Source: Fragilaria crotonensis
Taxonomy: Eukaryota > Bacillariophyta > Fragilariophyceae > Fragilariales > Fragilariaceae
Reading direction: 5' to 3'
Assembly: GCA_022925895.1 (NCBI GenBank)
Contig: JAKSYS010000623.1
Span: 1-37,101 of the forward strand
DNA: 37,101 bases
Position numbers and translations under genes: made by a program. Under the pieces are notes generated by a model. That model ran no database searches and was not told where the DNA came from. It saw only the letters and a list, made by a program, of their open reading frames with translations. Below, one piece after another: positions 9,955-19,529 of the stretch; positions within the stretch are counted from its first letter, which is position 1; every line of letters begins with the position of its first letter.

Positions 9955-12557
9955 CTATTCCAGGTAGATTAGGACAACACTAACATTGTCTGTCGATCCA
10001 CTTTGAACAGCCTTGGAACACAGTTGTTTCGCGGCGTCACTGGCATCCATGCCGTCTCGCCGCATCCTGGTCACGTCTTTAGCAACTTCCTCGTTCCCAC
10101 TGACTTCCCAAAGTCCATCCGAAGCTATCAACACTACTCCTGGAATGGGGCGGAGACTGGTCACATCTGGGGTACTCACTATTCCTTTGGAGGTGGCGGA
10201 GGGTCCTTCGAGAGACCGCGCAACTGCGTATTGCATGTCACCACATTGCAGCCACCACTTGGAAAGAGAGCATTCTGGAAGGGAGTAGTCAAGCCCATGT
10301 TCCTTCCCCCGTTTCAAACGGGCTGCTTCTGTTTCAGGTGAATGATCAGTTGTCTCGAATACAACTCCACCATCAGTGTCAATGAGTAGTGTCCTCGAGT
10401 CCCCACAATTTAGGACTGTCAGTTCGTTCTCATTCAACGCCACAACAGATGCTGTTGTTCCAGCAATGAGGTCTTCAGAACCAGTGCTAGCCAGCAGAAC
10501 CCCATCTTGAGCATCATATTCTGCGACGCATTCTCCCATTTCATCGCAGGCGTTGCGGTACGAATCGCAAGTGTTCTGCCATGCAAGGTCAAGCGCTTGT
10601 CTAGAAGTGATTGCTCCTTTTGTCATGTGTTCTGTAAACAGCGATGGCATCAGCTGAGATGCGCTCTGAGCAGCGGCCTTCCTCCGTGTCCATCAAAGAC
10701 ACCAGCGATGAGCATGTCTTTGTCCAGCTGTATGTCATGAAGGACAAAGAAATCTTCGTTCGCTCGCCGCCTTCCAAGAGACGACCAGGCGCCTTCGTCA
10801 ACAATTCGCACTGGCGATGAGATTGCGTCGTTGGGCGGTTCAGGACGGCGACGAACTGACCGTCGGTCAAATTGCAATTTGATAAAATTGTTTGACTTTG
10901 GAGCTCCTTGTATCATCGCAACAACTTTCTCGAATCCGCCATCGCCCACTGGAACATCACCAACAGCCTGCAACTGATCTCCAATTTCAAAGACTCCGAT
11001 ATTATCGGCTTGACTTCCTGCGACGATATCCATGACGAAGACATCACCCAGGTTCGCATCCTTTGTTGCTTCATTCCATTTCAACAGCTTGTCACCGTCC
11101 AGCTCCACGTCTCCAGCTTCCGATAGAACTAATCCCAATGGCTCACCTCGACGGAAGCTTGCCGCAAAGTGTAGCGGGCGCGGAGCAACAAAGTCCATGT
11201 CTGGCTCCTCCACGTGACATTGGTCCAGGGCTCGCAAGACCGATTCAAAGAATAGACCATCATCATGAGCGCTACCTTCGAGCTGCTTGTTCTCCAAAAT
11301 CTGGTTTGCCTTCACTAATGCTTCACCCGACGAGATTCGTTGTTCAGGATCTGCCCGAAACATGCTGCGCAAGAGCCCCCACAAACCTGGTCGTTGTTCC
11401 AAGTAATCAAGGGCATCCTCGAACCCGGCTGGTCGTACCTTGGACGATAATTCCCGCGACAACCACGCGTCCAAATCATAATTTGCATCCTGAATTTGTT
11501 GATGAAACGCTGCATCGGTCCGAATATCAAGATAGTTGAACAGGACCTGACAAAATATGAGCGCAGCGCTAAAGACGTCAAACGCAAATGGCGCTCGGTC
11601 CGGTTTGACAAACAATTCTGGTGCGGCGTAAATGGGAGAAATTGCAACGCTGTCGTCCTCCAAGCCGATTCGTCGCTTCCCAAAGGAAAATGGATTTCCC
11701 GAGGAGGACGACGATGACAACGACGACGATACTGGGTCCATGTCGGCGGCAGATCCAAAATCAATCAAGACCAAGGAACGGTGCGTTGCTGAAACGAGCA
11801 GATTGGCAGGTTTCAAATCGCGATGGACAATGCCTTGGGAGTGAATAAACGAAATGGCTTCCAGCAAGGATATCAATACGACATCCAGAGTATCCACCTC
11901 TGTCGCATCTGCAGTGTCCAACCCGAGTGCTTCTCGGAGTCGATGTAAGGGAGCATGATGAGACTGTTCTTGTTCTGCGGGTTCTTGTCCTTGTCGCCGT
12001 TGTTGTCGGTGCTGTTCTTGCCAATCAAACTCCATGACTTGTTCCAGTGTCGGTGCTGGTTTTCCGTCCGCACCCGTTAGCAATGAAAATGTCATCCATA
12101 CATGTTCACCAGCATCATCCGGAAATGTACCAATATAGTTGGAAAGGTGTTTTGGCGACTGCTTCATCTTTCGAAAGCAGTGCTCTTCCACGTGAAAGTA
12201 GTGCACGCATCGGTCGGACGAGCGGGTGGAGGATATCTTTGCCAATTCTTCCTTGGTCCAGGGTCTTTTGCATATTAGACTTTGGTCTGTCGAAGACGAC
12301 GATGATGATGCCAAATGAACCGTGCCATAGGATCCGCTTCCCACGCGATCACCAATCTGTACAGATGTTATAATCGTCAATGGCGACGACGCTGTTGATG
12401 ATGCTGCAGACGATGATGCAGCAGCATGAAATAAACGACGATCGGATCGGAATGTTGGTAATTGTTGCGGCCGGTGTGTGATGGAAAAGGAAGATACGTA
12501 TGAAAGGTGTAAGTGGATACTGACAATGATTAAGCCCAGTCGTAGTGTGTGTGCCAT
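9955..12557 (-). CDS. Ser/Thr kinase - PDZ - PP2C phosphatase fusion
   Basis: One gene of about 867 residues encodes two opposing enzymes. Residues about 65-415 form a protein kinase: glycine loop GSGSYGTV, ATP-anchoring K97 (ICKRPW), catalytic HRDLKPANL (245-253), DFG (266-268) and APE (312-314) are all present. Residues about 462-566 look like a PDZ domain (EPLGLVL, GSQADNIGVFEIGDQLQAV). Residues about 588 to the end are a PP2C phosphatase: ANEDFF, DGHGG, AGTTASVV, NCGDSR, DHSPE, ASDGLWEV and STDNVSVV keep the metal-binding aspartates. Kinase and phosphatase can act on the same phosphosites. I start at the ATG at 12557 because it opens with a hydrophobic signal (MAHTLRLGLIIVSIHL) and a VSS-F motif at 21-24, typical of diatom plastid preproteins; plastid location is inference. 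One base is missing near 10677-10684, directly after DGHGG; the downstream frame resumes in perfect register (AAAQSASQL). Confidence 0.85.
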
Positions 12558-12985
12558 GGTTGTCTGTGTGAATGTCAACGTGAGCTGTGAATGACAATTG
12601 TTGACTTCGATGAATCCTGCTCCGGTCGACTCGATAACTTTCAATTAGTTGGAACTTGTAGCAGTTGCTGGAGGCTGGAGGTATCCAGACAATGGAAAAA
12701 TTCAAAGGTTGTGTGTATCAGCAATCAGCAATCAAGCATCGCATTGAGAATTGTGACTGCAGATTTGGTGAACGTATCCATCTGTCCGTGTGATGCCGAA
12801 ATGATGGAAGTCAAGTTGAAGATCGTTGATGGTGTGCAGGTGTGTTCTTGGTTCTTGTTTTGTTCTTTCGATGTCAAGAGTCATAAGGTCAAGTACTAGC
12901 TACGTACCGTATTTCTTAATTAGTGTACTGGAGTACGAGTGCTACTTGTATTACTAGCTTCGAATGCAGTGCAAGGGTGCAAAGA
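12558..12985. other. Upstream region of the kinase-phosphatase gene
   Basis: These 428 bp lie between the kinase-phosphatase start and the left target-site duplication of the hAT element. I see no gene. An alternative in-frame start for the kinase exists upstream, but it would bury the signal peptide behind 29 hydrophilic residues. The promoter presumably lies here, so the transposon sits close behind it. Confidence 0.45.
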
Positions 12986-12993
12986 CATCAAAG
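12986..12993. repeat. Left target-site duplication, CATCAAAG
   Basis: The eight bases CATCAAAG directly precede the left terminal inverted repeat and recur exactly after the right one (18212-18219). An 8-bp duplication is the length made by hAT-superfamily transposases. Confidence 0.93.
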
Positions 12994-13012
12994 CAGAGTC
13001 CTGCACTGGGTA
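12994..13012 (+). repeat. hAT left terminal inverted repeat
   Basis: The sequence CAGAGTCCTGCACTGGGTA matches the right end (18193-18211, inverted) at all 19 positions and diverges immediately after. It begins with CAGAG, as do several well-known hAT elements. Confidence 0.94.
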
Positions 13013-13160
13013 CCCATACCCAGTACCCACCCAGTACCCACCCATACCCATGGATAATGGGTGGGTATGGGCACGCCCAACCAGTGGGTGGGTGGGTATG
13101 GGTGGTCCAAACTCCACTGCGCAAATCGTGGGTGGGTAATGGGTAATGGGTGGTCTAACC
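13013..13160. repeat. hAT left subterminal GGGTA/TACCC repeats
   Basis: Several copies of TACCCA/ACCCAGTACCC occur to about 13050, followed by the complementary form (GGGTGGGTATGGG, GGGTAATGGGTGG) to about 13152. The two orientations face each other and could fold. Subterminal repeats are transposase-binding sites in other hAT elements; that role here is inference. The G-runs could also form quadruplexes. Confidence 0.8.
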
Positions 13161-14498
13161 TGCCCACACGAATCGACCATTGGGGCACTCCATTTCTCCA
13201 AGTATCCTGTATCCTGTAGCTAGTAGCCATAGGGCACTCCAGTACCATTTCCTAGTGTGGTGCAAGGCGCAAATCAATGTTGATTGTCACAATCCCCAAT
13301 TTAATTCATATTCTGTGTTCAGACTTGGAGTTGCAGAAAATAGTCCTATCAATGCTTCATTGGTGATATTGATGGCACCCTTGGATTGTATGTACTAAGC
13401 TTACTCATAGACTAGTACACAAATCAATGTGCCTCAATCCCAAAGAACAGCTTGTCCTGGGTGCCAAATTCCTTTGTAAATGCAAAATGAGGGCTGAAAT
13501 GGAGATGCAAAAATGCAACTGTCAGGAATTATGAAGATTTTTGGTCGTAGTACTGACGGCAGCCATTGATTGCAATGGATATGCAAACTGATTGACTAGT
13601 GGGCAATTCAATGAGCAATTTGCAACTATAGCACATTTGATGCTTTCCATTAAATGGATGATATTCAGTAGGCAGACAGTGAGATAAAACAAAATTGTAC
13701 TGGTGTGGGTTGCTTGGTGTGCATTGATTGTATTGCTTGATGGCATCCTTGGAAGCGCTTCACTTTCCAAGCTCATTGACTTCTTGAACAAGATTCAATG
13801 CATGATCCCAGAATGCAATAAAAATACTATGCAGAAATTCTCATTTTGGAAATGAAAAACTAGCTGTCATCATGATGGTTTCTTAAGTGTGTATTGGGTG
13901 TATTGACAGCACCCTTTGATTGTCAGTACTATCCATGCCCATCAACACTTGTTGAATTCAATGCACAAATCAACACTTTGGGTGTGGGATCCTAGTTAAA
14001 GAGGTGCAAAATCTGTGGTCAACCTGGGAATTGGAAAGTTTTGGTCAATATTTGTTGAGTTTTTATTATGTGTGGTATTGATGACACCCATTGATGGTAA
14101 CTGACTTCTGGTAAACTCAGTGCACAAGCAAATCCAGCACACTTGTTTACTTGGTGTAGGATCCGTGCTCAAATGCAAAAACTGCGGTCAGCTATGGGCA
14201 TGGAGAAATTATTCTGTCAGTGTTTGTTGTATTTTCTTCGGTTGTTTTGTTGACCCTTCTTGATTCTAACAACTTTCAATACAAACTGACTGTTGCGCAA
14301 ACAAGTATGCAAAACCCTGAGAGTACACAACTTTTGCAGATTGGGGGTTCCCACTTCAATTCATATTCTGTGGTCAGACTTGGAGATGCGGAAGATGGTC
14401 CTGTCAAAGTCTCTTTCAGTTGCATTGGTGATAATCATGACACCCTGGATTTTGTAGTGAGCTTACTTATTGGTTGAATCACAAGGCGATGCACAGCC

Positions 14499-15318
14499 AA
14501 GCCCCAAATATACAGGGTGCAGAGTCCCCATTGTAATGAAAAATCTGAGGGCTGCATTGGAGATGCAGAACAAATCTTCTGTCAAGGAATGTTGAGGGTG
14601 TATCAGAAATGTTTTTGACACCCTAGGATTTTTGTAGTGAGCTTACTTGTTGAAAGGCAAGTCAGTGCACAAGCCCCAAATATACAGGGTGCAGGGTCCC
14701 CATTGTAATGCAATCTGAGGGCTGCATTGGAGATGCAGAACAAATCTTCTGTCAAGGATTGTTATGTATCAGAAATGTTTTGACACCCTAGGTTTTTTGT
14801 AGTGAGCTTACTTATTGGTTGAAAGACAAGATAGTGCACAAGCCCCAAATATACAGGGGACCCTTTGTAATGCAAAATCTGAGGGCTGAATGAAAGATGC
14901 AGAAAAATGTTCTGCCAGAGTTTGTCAAGTTTGCATTGATGATACCGACGGCATCCTTTGATTGGAGTGGGTATATATACCCATTGACTAGTGTGCAATT
15001 CAGTGGGTAATTTGCCACAATTGCCGATACAGGGTTTTTTGATTAATGAATATTCTGCAGTCAGACATTAATATTCTGCAGAATTGTACTGTTGTATTTT
15101 GTTGAGTGTGTATGGATTGTATTGATGGCATCCTGAGATCCTTTCAACCTTTTTTGCTCATTGACTTCTTGAAGATTCAATTATGATGCCAAAATGCGAA
15201 CAAAAAAATACACAAAAATGATCAATACTCAATGGATTTTGGATTTTTAAAAAATCAAAAACTGGCATTTACTCCATCATCAAAAGCCTGAGACTCATTG
15301 GCTGAAGCTCCCGCAACA
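14499..15318 (+). repeat. Left arm of ~820-bp inverted repeat
   Basis: Read outward from the centre, this arm matches the reverse complement of 15484-16300 along its whole length, including the CTGCAG/TTAATATTC block near 15050, the GGGTATATATACCC palindrome near 14970 and three repeat units. Most differences are one or two bases in A/T, C or G runs, plus a few substitutions and one deletion near 14855. Confidence 0.9.
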
Positions 15319-15483
15319 ATATTTGCTTTGGGAGTTAGTGTTGGTGTTAGCGACATAAGTTAATGTGAAATTTAGGATGCGATCACATGTTATCTACTAG
15401 TGTTGTAGTCACACAAATCAGAAGTACTTTATGTTCTGAGCTTGTCAGTTGCACTATAACAACCCTAGCATTGACTTTCGTTG
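15319..15483. other. Unpaired spacer of the palindrome
   Basis: About 165 bp separate the two arms and have no counterpart on the other side. They contain no open frame or known motif that I recognise. If the arms pair, this would be the loop of a very large hairpin or cruciform. Confidence 0.7.
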
Positions 15484-16300
15484 CTGGAGCTTCTGTAAAT
15501 GAGTCTCAGGCATTTGATGATGGAGTAAATGCCAGTTTTGATTTTTTAAAATCCAAAATCCAATGAGTATTGATCATTTTGTGTATTTTTTGTTCGCATT
15601 TTGGCATCATAATTGAATCTTCAAGAAGTCAATGAGCAAAAGGTTGAAAGGATCTCAGGATGCCATCAATACAATCCATACACACTCAACAAAATACAAC
15701 AGTACAATTCTGCAGAATATTAATGTCTGACTGCAGAATATTCATTAATAAAAACCCTGTATCAGCAATTGTGGCAAATTACCCACTGAATTGCACACTA
15801 GTCAATGGGTATATATACCCACTCCAATCAAAGGATGCCGTCGGTATCATCAATGCAAACTTGACAAACTCTGGCAGAACATTTTTTCTGCATCTTTCAT
15901 TCAGCCCTCAGATTTTGCATTACAAAGGGTCCCCGCACCCTGTATATTTGGGGCTTGTGCACTAACTTGTCTTTCAACCAATAAGTAAGCTCACTACAAA
16001 AACCTAGGTGTCAAAAACATTTCTGATACACCCTTAACAATCCTTGACAGAAGATTTGTTCTGCATCTCCAATGCAGCCCTCAGATTTTGCATTACAATG
16101 GGGACCCTGCACCCTGTATATTTGGGGCTTGTGCACTGACTTGCCTTTCAACCAACAAGTAAGCTCACTACAAAATCCTAGGTGTCAAAACATTTCTGAT
16201 ACACCTCAACATTCCTTGACAGAAGATTTGTTCTGCATCTCCAATGCAGCCCTCAGTTTTTCATTACAATGGGGACCCTGCACCCTGTATATTTGGGGCT
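15484..16300 (-). repeat. Right arm of ~820-bp inverted repeat
   Basis: This is the inverted copy of 14499-15318. Beyond about 16300 the match to the left side fades, although one further degenerate unit is visible at about 16380-16430. The arm ends inside a repeat unit. Confidence 0.9.
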
Positions 16301-16862
16301 TTGCATTGACTATCATACTAGCTAGTCAGCATTGAATAAAGGGATACAAAATCCATGGGTAGAACAGTGAGAAAACCTTTAAGAATTATGTTTTGTATCT
16401 CTAACTCAGACTTCAGATTATGAACGAAAGCAACGTGTAGTAAAAGACTGTGTACTGGTTACTGGTGTACTGAAATCGCTGAACACCGGAGGTAGACTAA
16501 GGTGCTACGGTAGTACACCAAGTACAATGATTACGATTTGCCGACAACTGAGTAAATTGATTTGACTTTACAACAATAAGAATTTGTACAAACACCAGGA
16601 CCATTTTGTAGTAGTAACTGAGAAGCCCTGATGGCATTAGATGTATTGCTACTACTAGCTACTAGTATGCAAAGTTTAGTACCTAGTACTACATAGATAG
16701 GATGGGGATCGGAAGAGCACTGCCAAGTTCTAGTATACCTGCTGCTACCATAATGATTTTACTGTACTTCCATCAAATACATTTAGCTGCTGTTTTCTCT
16801 GTCTGCCAAAGCCAAGATATCTTCATCAGCAATCATGTCGACTCCACCAGTCAGATTCCGCG

Positions 16863-17895
16863 TCAGGCATTGTCATCGTTCTCCTCTTCAATCATCAGGT
16901 TCTGGCATGCAAGATTGTCTTCAGCAGCAGCCAGCAAGAAATGGAGATCCAAGATGTTGCAGCCACCACTTGCAGAATTGAGAACTTGTTGTGTCCATTT
17001 TACGGAGAAGAAGAAGGTGCTTTGCATTAAAATGTATCGCAGTCCCGGCCCCTGTCTCAACCTTTGCAGCACCTAACCGGGCACACAAGCAACTGTGCAC
17101 ATGTTTTGGCGACTTGTGGTTTCTCTCTCGCCCACTTGCTCCAGCTACATTGCGGTGTACTGCAGACAGCAGGTGTTTGATTGAACTGTAGTCAGAGTCG
17201 TCGGACAACATCCGCAGCTCTGACGGTTTCATCATTGTATCCTTGAAGTTGCAAAACATCTCTTCATTTGAATTGTCGTGCTTGGACCTTGTAATGTAAG
17301 TGGCGAACTCACCGAACATTTTCTGATGACGGTCATCATTGCCATTTGCAAGACAAGCGAGAGCAATCTTGGCTTGTTGATTAATTGACGGCTTCCCCAG
17401 TTGAAGGAACTCTTCTCCGAATTCACCTGCAATCCTTGTCCGCCTCTCAGTATACATTGGATGAGTTGCAAAGGCAAGTGCATGTGCTTCTGTGTAGATG
17501 GTTGCAAGACAATGGTCTGTTAGAATTGTCATTCAAAACAATATCATCATTATTCAGGTTCAAGCCTTACTTGACAGCACCATCAAGCTTCTTCAGGTGA
17601 TATTTTATTGCAACAAAGCAAGCATAAACAGACAAGAAGGCAGAAGGTAGCATCCTTGCCTTCAAAATAGGTGGGACAGGAACTGATTGTTCGAAAAAGG
17701 ACTTCGAAAGCGGCGACGCCCTTCCAATACGCTGGATCTGCGACAAGCTGCTTCAGCTTGTGCAGCTTGTCACACATGTCATGTCAAGAGAGGGGAGTAA
17801 GGGGTTGCTGTTTGATGGACAGCACGTGCAAAAAGCATGTTTAACTTCTGCATTTCATCTGCCTTGAGAGAATCAAAGTGTTGCCAACCGCCAGA
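16863..17895 (-). pseudogene. Decayed hAT transposase
   Basis: Several broken frames on the minus strand together read like a hAT transposase with its catalytic centre missing. The first piece (about 17895-17790) is KADEMQKLNMLFARAVHQTA followed by a TPYSP stretch. Next comes 17777-17583: KLKQLVADPAYWKGVAAFEV, which with a 1-nt shift continues into SVYACFVAIKYHLKKL. A possible 58-bp intron follows. The longest piece is 17532-16921, with YTEAHALAFATHPMYTERR and SINQQAKIALACLA, and a WWLQH motif near the end. These match the order of conserved hAT segments: region before the RNase-H fold, insertion/helical part, then the aHxLAFxxxP block. The RNase-H-like catalytic aspartates should lie between the first two pieces and are absent. 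Family assignment rests on the termini and 8-bp duplication as well as on these fragments. No working enzyme is encoded. Confidence 0.7.
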
Positions 17896-18019
17896 AAAGA
17901 ATGATGAAATATTATACAGGTGTTGTAACAGCGTGTATTAAACAGCAATTAAACAAACACATCCATAGTTATAGTTCGCGGAGTGCGTACTACAGTGTGC
18001 TCTCGTTTTGTGTCGAACA

Positions 18020-18192
18020 GGGACTTTTACGCGCGGACAACGGGTAATGGGTAATGGGTGGGTATGGGTACGACCTAGTGGGCGTGGGTGGGTAATGGGT
18101 GGTCCGAGCTTGACCGTGCGAAGAGTGGGTGGGTCATGGGTGGTCCAAGCCTGCGTACCGGCTGCCTTGGGTACCCATGGGCACAGGCGTCA
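18020..18192. repeat. hAT right subterminal GGGTA repeats
   Basis: Repeated GGGTAATGGGTGGGTATGGG-like units run from about 18040 to 18150 and a GGGTACCCATGGGC palindrome lies at about 18169-18182. They mirror the left end, including the shared phrase GGGTAATGGGTGGTC. Confidence 0.8.
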
Positions 18193-18211
18193 TACCCAGT
18201 GCAGGACTCTG
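18193..18211 (-). repeat. hAT right terminal inverted repeat
   Basis: The plus-strand sequence TACCCAGTGCAGGACTCTG is the exact reverse complement of the left terminal repeat. Confidence 0.94.
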
Positions 18212-18219
18212 CATCAAAG
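18212..18219. repeat. Right target-site duplication, CATCAAAG
   Basis: CATCAAAG follows the right terminal repeat directly and is identical to 12986-12993. Confidence 0.93.
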
Positions 18220-18525
18220 AGAGCATGCTAGTCTAATGTGTACTCAGTAAGCACTAAGCACATTTCTTTACAGTAGCGCTGTAGACTGGGCACTCCAGTA
18301 CATGTACTAGTACCACGTTGTACACCAATAGCACATGTTATACAAGTACAATTGGCTACACACAGGTACATACCGGAGAGCTCTACTAAGGTGCCAAACA
18401 ACTATTTCTACTGGTAGATTGACCATGATCGCTAGAACGCATCACTCATGGCCGAGCACAACAGCACATGCCTAGCCATTAAATCGAACACGGCCAATCA
18501 TTCTTTAGAACTGTACTACTAGAAT
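18220..18525. other. 3' flank of eL36, GTAC-rich
   Basis: About 300 bp between the hAT element and the eL36 stop codon hold no gene. A cluster of GTAC/CTAGTAC motifs lies at about 18290-18370, similar to the islands elsewhere in the window. The eL36 3' UTR and polyadenylation signal must lie at its right end. Confidence 0.5.
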
Positions 18526-19055
18526 TTACGCTCCAGCCTGGCGGGCACGCTGTTGGGCGTTGACTTCTTTAATGTCCTCACGTTTGGCCAGGGCGCGCTT
18601 GTGGGATCCGAGGCGTCTCTTGGCGAACTTGTAAATGCGCTTGTCGGCAGCCGAACCTCCAGTCTTGATCATATCGAGGATGCGACGCTCGTACGGGGAC
18701 AGGCCAACAACCTCGCGGGCAATCGCACGGCACATTTTGGTTTTTGCGGATGCGACCTGTAGGGAGAGAAGGATGTGAGTAAAAGTGAATTTTGTGTACC
18801 ATGATCAATCCTCAAAATGAAGAGAGATGGACAGCAACAGGATTATTCCTCGAATCAAGTGGAGTGCAAGGTAAGCTCAATGGACTGAGTCCACACAGCA
18901 TGGACATCGCGACCGAACGCAAACTGATCTACTGCCTACAGAACATGCCTTCACATTCGACATACCATCTTCTTCGCATCTGGCCGAGCAGGTCGTGCTC
19001 TTTCTGTGGTGACATGACCCTTGTTGATTCCCTTTGCAAGTCCTGATTTCGCCAT
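18526..19055 (-). CDS. RPL36: 60S ribosomal protein eL36 (L36e)
   Basis: Two exons, 19055-18966 and 18756-18526, are separated by a 209-bp intron with a GTATGT donor and a CTCCCTACAG acceptor, phase 0. The product has 106 residues, the usual eL36 length. Exon 1 gives the N-terminus MAKSGLAKGINKGHVTTER; exon 2 carries the family core EVVGLSPYERRILDMIK, the basic stretch KRIYKFAKRRLGSHKRA and KREDIKEV. eL36 is an external protein of the eukaryotic large subunit, assembled in the nucleolus. It diverges from eL34 with 474 bp between the two starts. The reading frame is intact, unlike several neighbours. The N-terminus was found by translating the minus strand upstream of the intron; a start at the internal methionine in exon 2 would lose conserved residues. 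Confidence 0.95.
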
Positions 19056-19529
19056 GGTGAATTACTGTTTCAGAGATGTATTCTAATCGTCGTAATTTAC
19101 GACGGGGTCGGGTGTGCTGGGTCGCAAGAAACGGAGGAAATTTCTGTACGCCCAGTTCTACACATTCTATATACTGTTACCTCTTTACTAAGTTTAGAAA
19201 TTGGACTGACGGACAGACGCTCACCCTACGAGGTTGGCCACTTGCCCCTAACAATAACGTTCGGTAAGTTGACGATGTCGCTCAACGTCATGGCGCTGCG
19301 TTTTCTTTCGTCAAAAGCTAGAGCGTAGTGCCGTTTAGTTGGCATCATGCCTAAATGGTACCATGGCAAAGGTGGTGGAGAAAACGGGGTTTGGATCGAG
19401 CGCTGAACTGGAAATAAACCTCAGAACGACACTGCGTTTCCATCAAGTCCAAGCTCTCTTGCACTAATGTTGATTCCCTCTCCCGCTCTACTCGACTGTC
19501 TGCAGAATTCTTCTACATAAATTTCCATC
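19056..19529. promoter_or_regulatory. Shared divergent promoter of eL36 and eL34
   Basis: These 474 bp separate the starts of two ribosomal protein genes that need equal output, so a bidirectional promoter is likely. I see pyrimidine-rich stretches before the eL34 start (CCCTCTCCCGCTCTACTCG near 19480), typical of ribosomal protein leaders. A leader intron for eL34 is possible (CTGTCTGCAG near 19497-19506), but I cannot show its donor. No element is proven. Confidence 0.5.

Larger units (their letters stand above)
13270..16450. repeat. Degenerate ~175-bp tandem repeat array inside the hAT element
   Basis: A recurring unit contains a GATGGCACCC/GACACCCTxGGATT core, AGTGAGCTTACTTxTTG, a GTGCACAAGCCCCAAATATAC block and CTGAGGGCTGCATTGGAGATGCAGAA. 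Cores occur near 13370, 13545, 13740, 13905, 14080, 14255, 14440, 14615, 14785, 14945 and 15125, a spacing of 160-195 bp. They reappear in inverted orientation between about 15660 and 16290. Units near the centre are similar to each other and those further out are more diverged. No open frame is conserved between units. Confidence 0.8.
12994..18211. mobile_element. hAT-superfamily DNA transposon, 5218 bp, non-autonomous
   Basis: The element is delimited by perfect 19-bp terminal inverted repeats, CAGAGTCCTGCACTGGGTA at 12994-13012 and its reverse complement at 18193-18211, flanked by the identical 8-bp duplication CATCAAAG. The CAGAG start and the duplication length are diagnostic of hAT elements. 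Both ends carry GGGTA/TACCC-rich subterminal repeats. The interior holds a ~175-bp repeat array with a long palindrome (about 13270-16450) and a broken transposase on the minus strand (about 16863-17895). The intact duplication and matching termini suggest a fairly recent insertion, although the transposase is not functional, so the copy must have been moved by a transposase from elsewhere. It sits between the 5' end of the kinase-phosphatase gene and the 3' end of eL36, interrupting neither. Confidence 0.93.

Noticed and set aside
13010..13160. Interstitial telomere tract
   Set aside because: The GGGTAATGGGTGG units are irregular and not TTAGGG; they occur at both ends of the hAT element and are better explained as its subterminal repeats.
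15660..15988. ORFs within the palindrome arms (also seen mirrored at 14762-15018)
   Set aside because: They appear in both arms only because the arms are copies and are not conserved between the repeat units; no domain seen.
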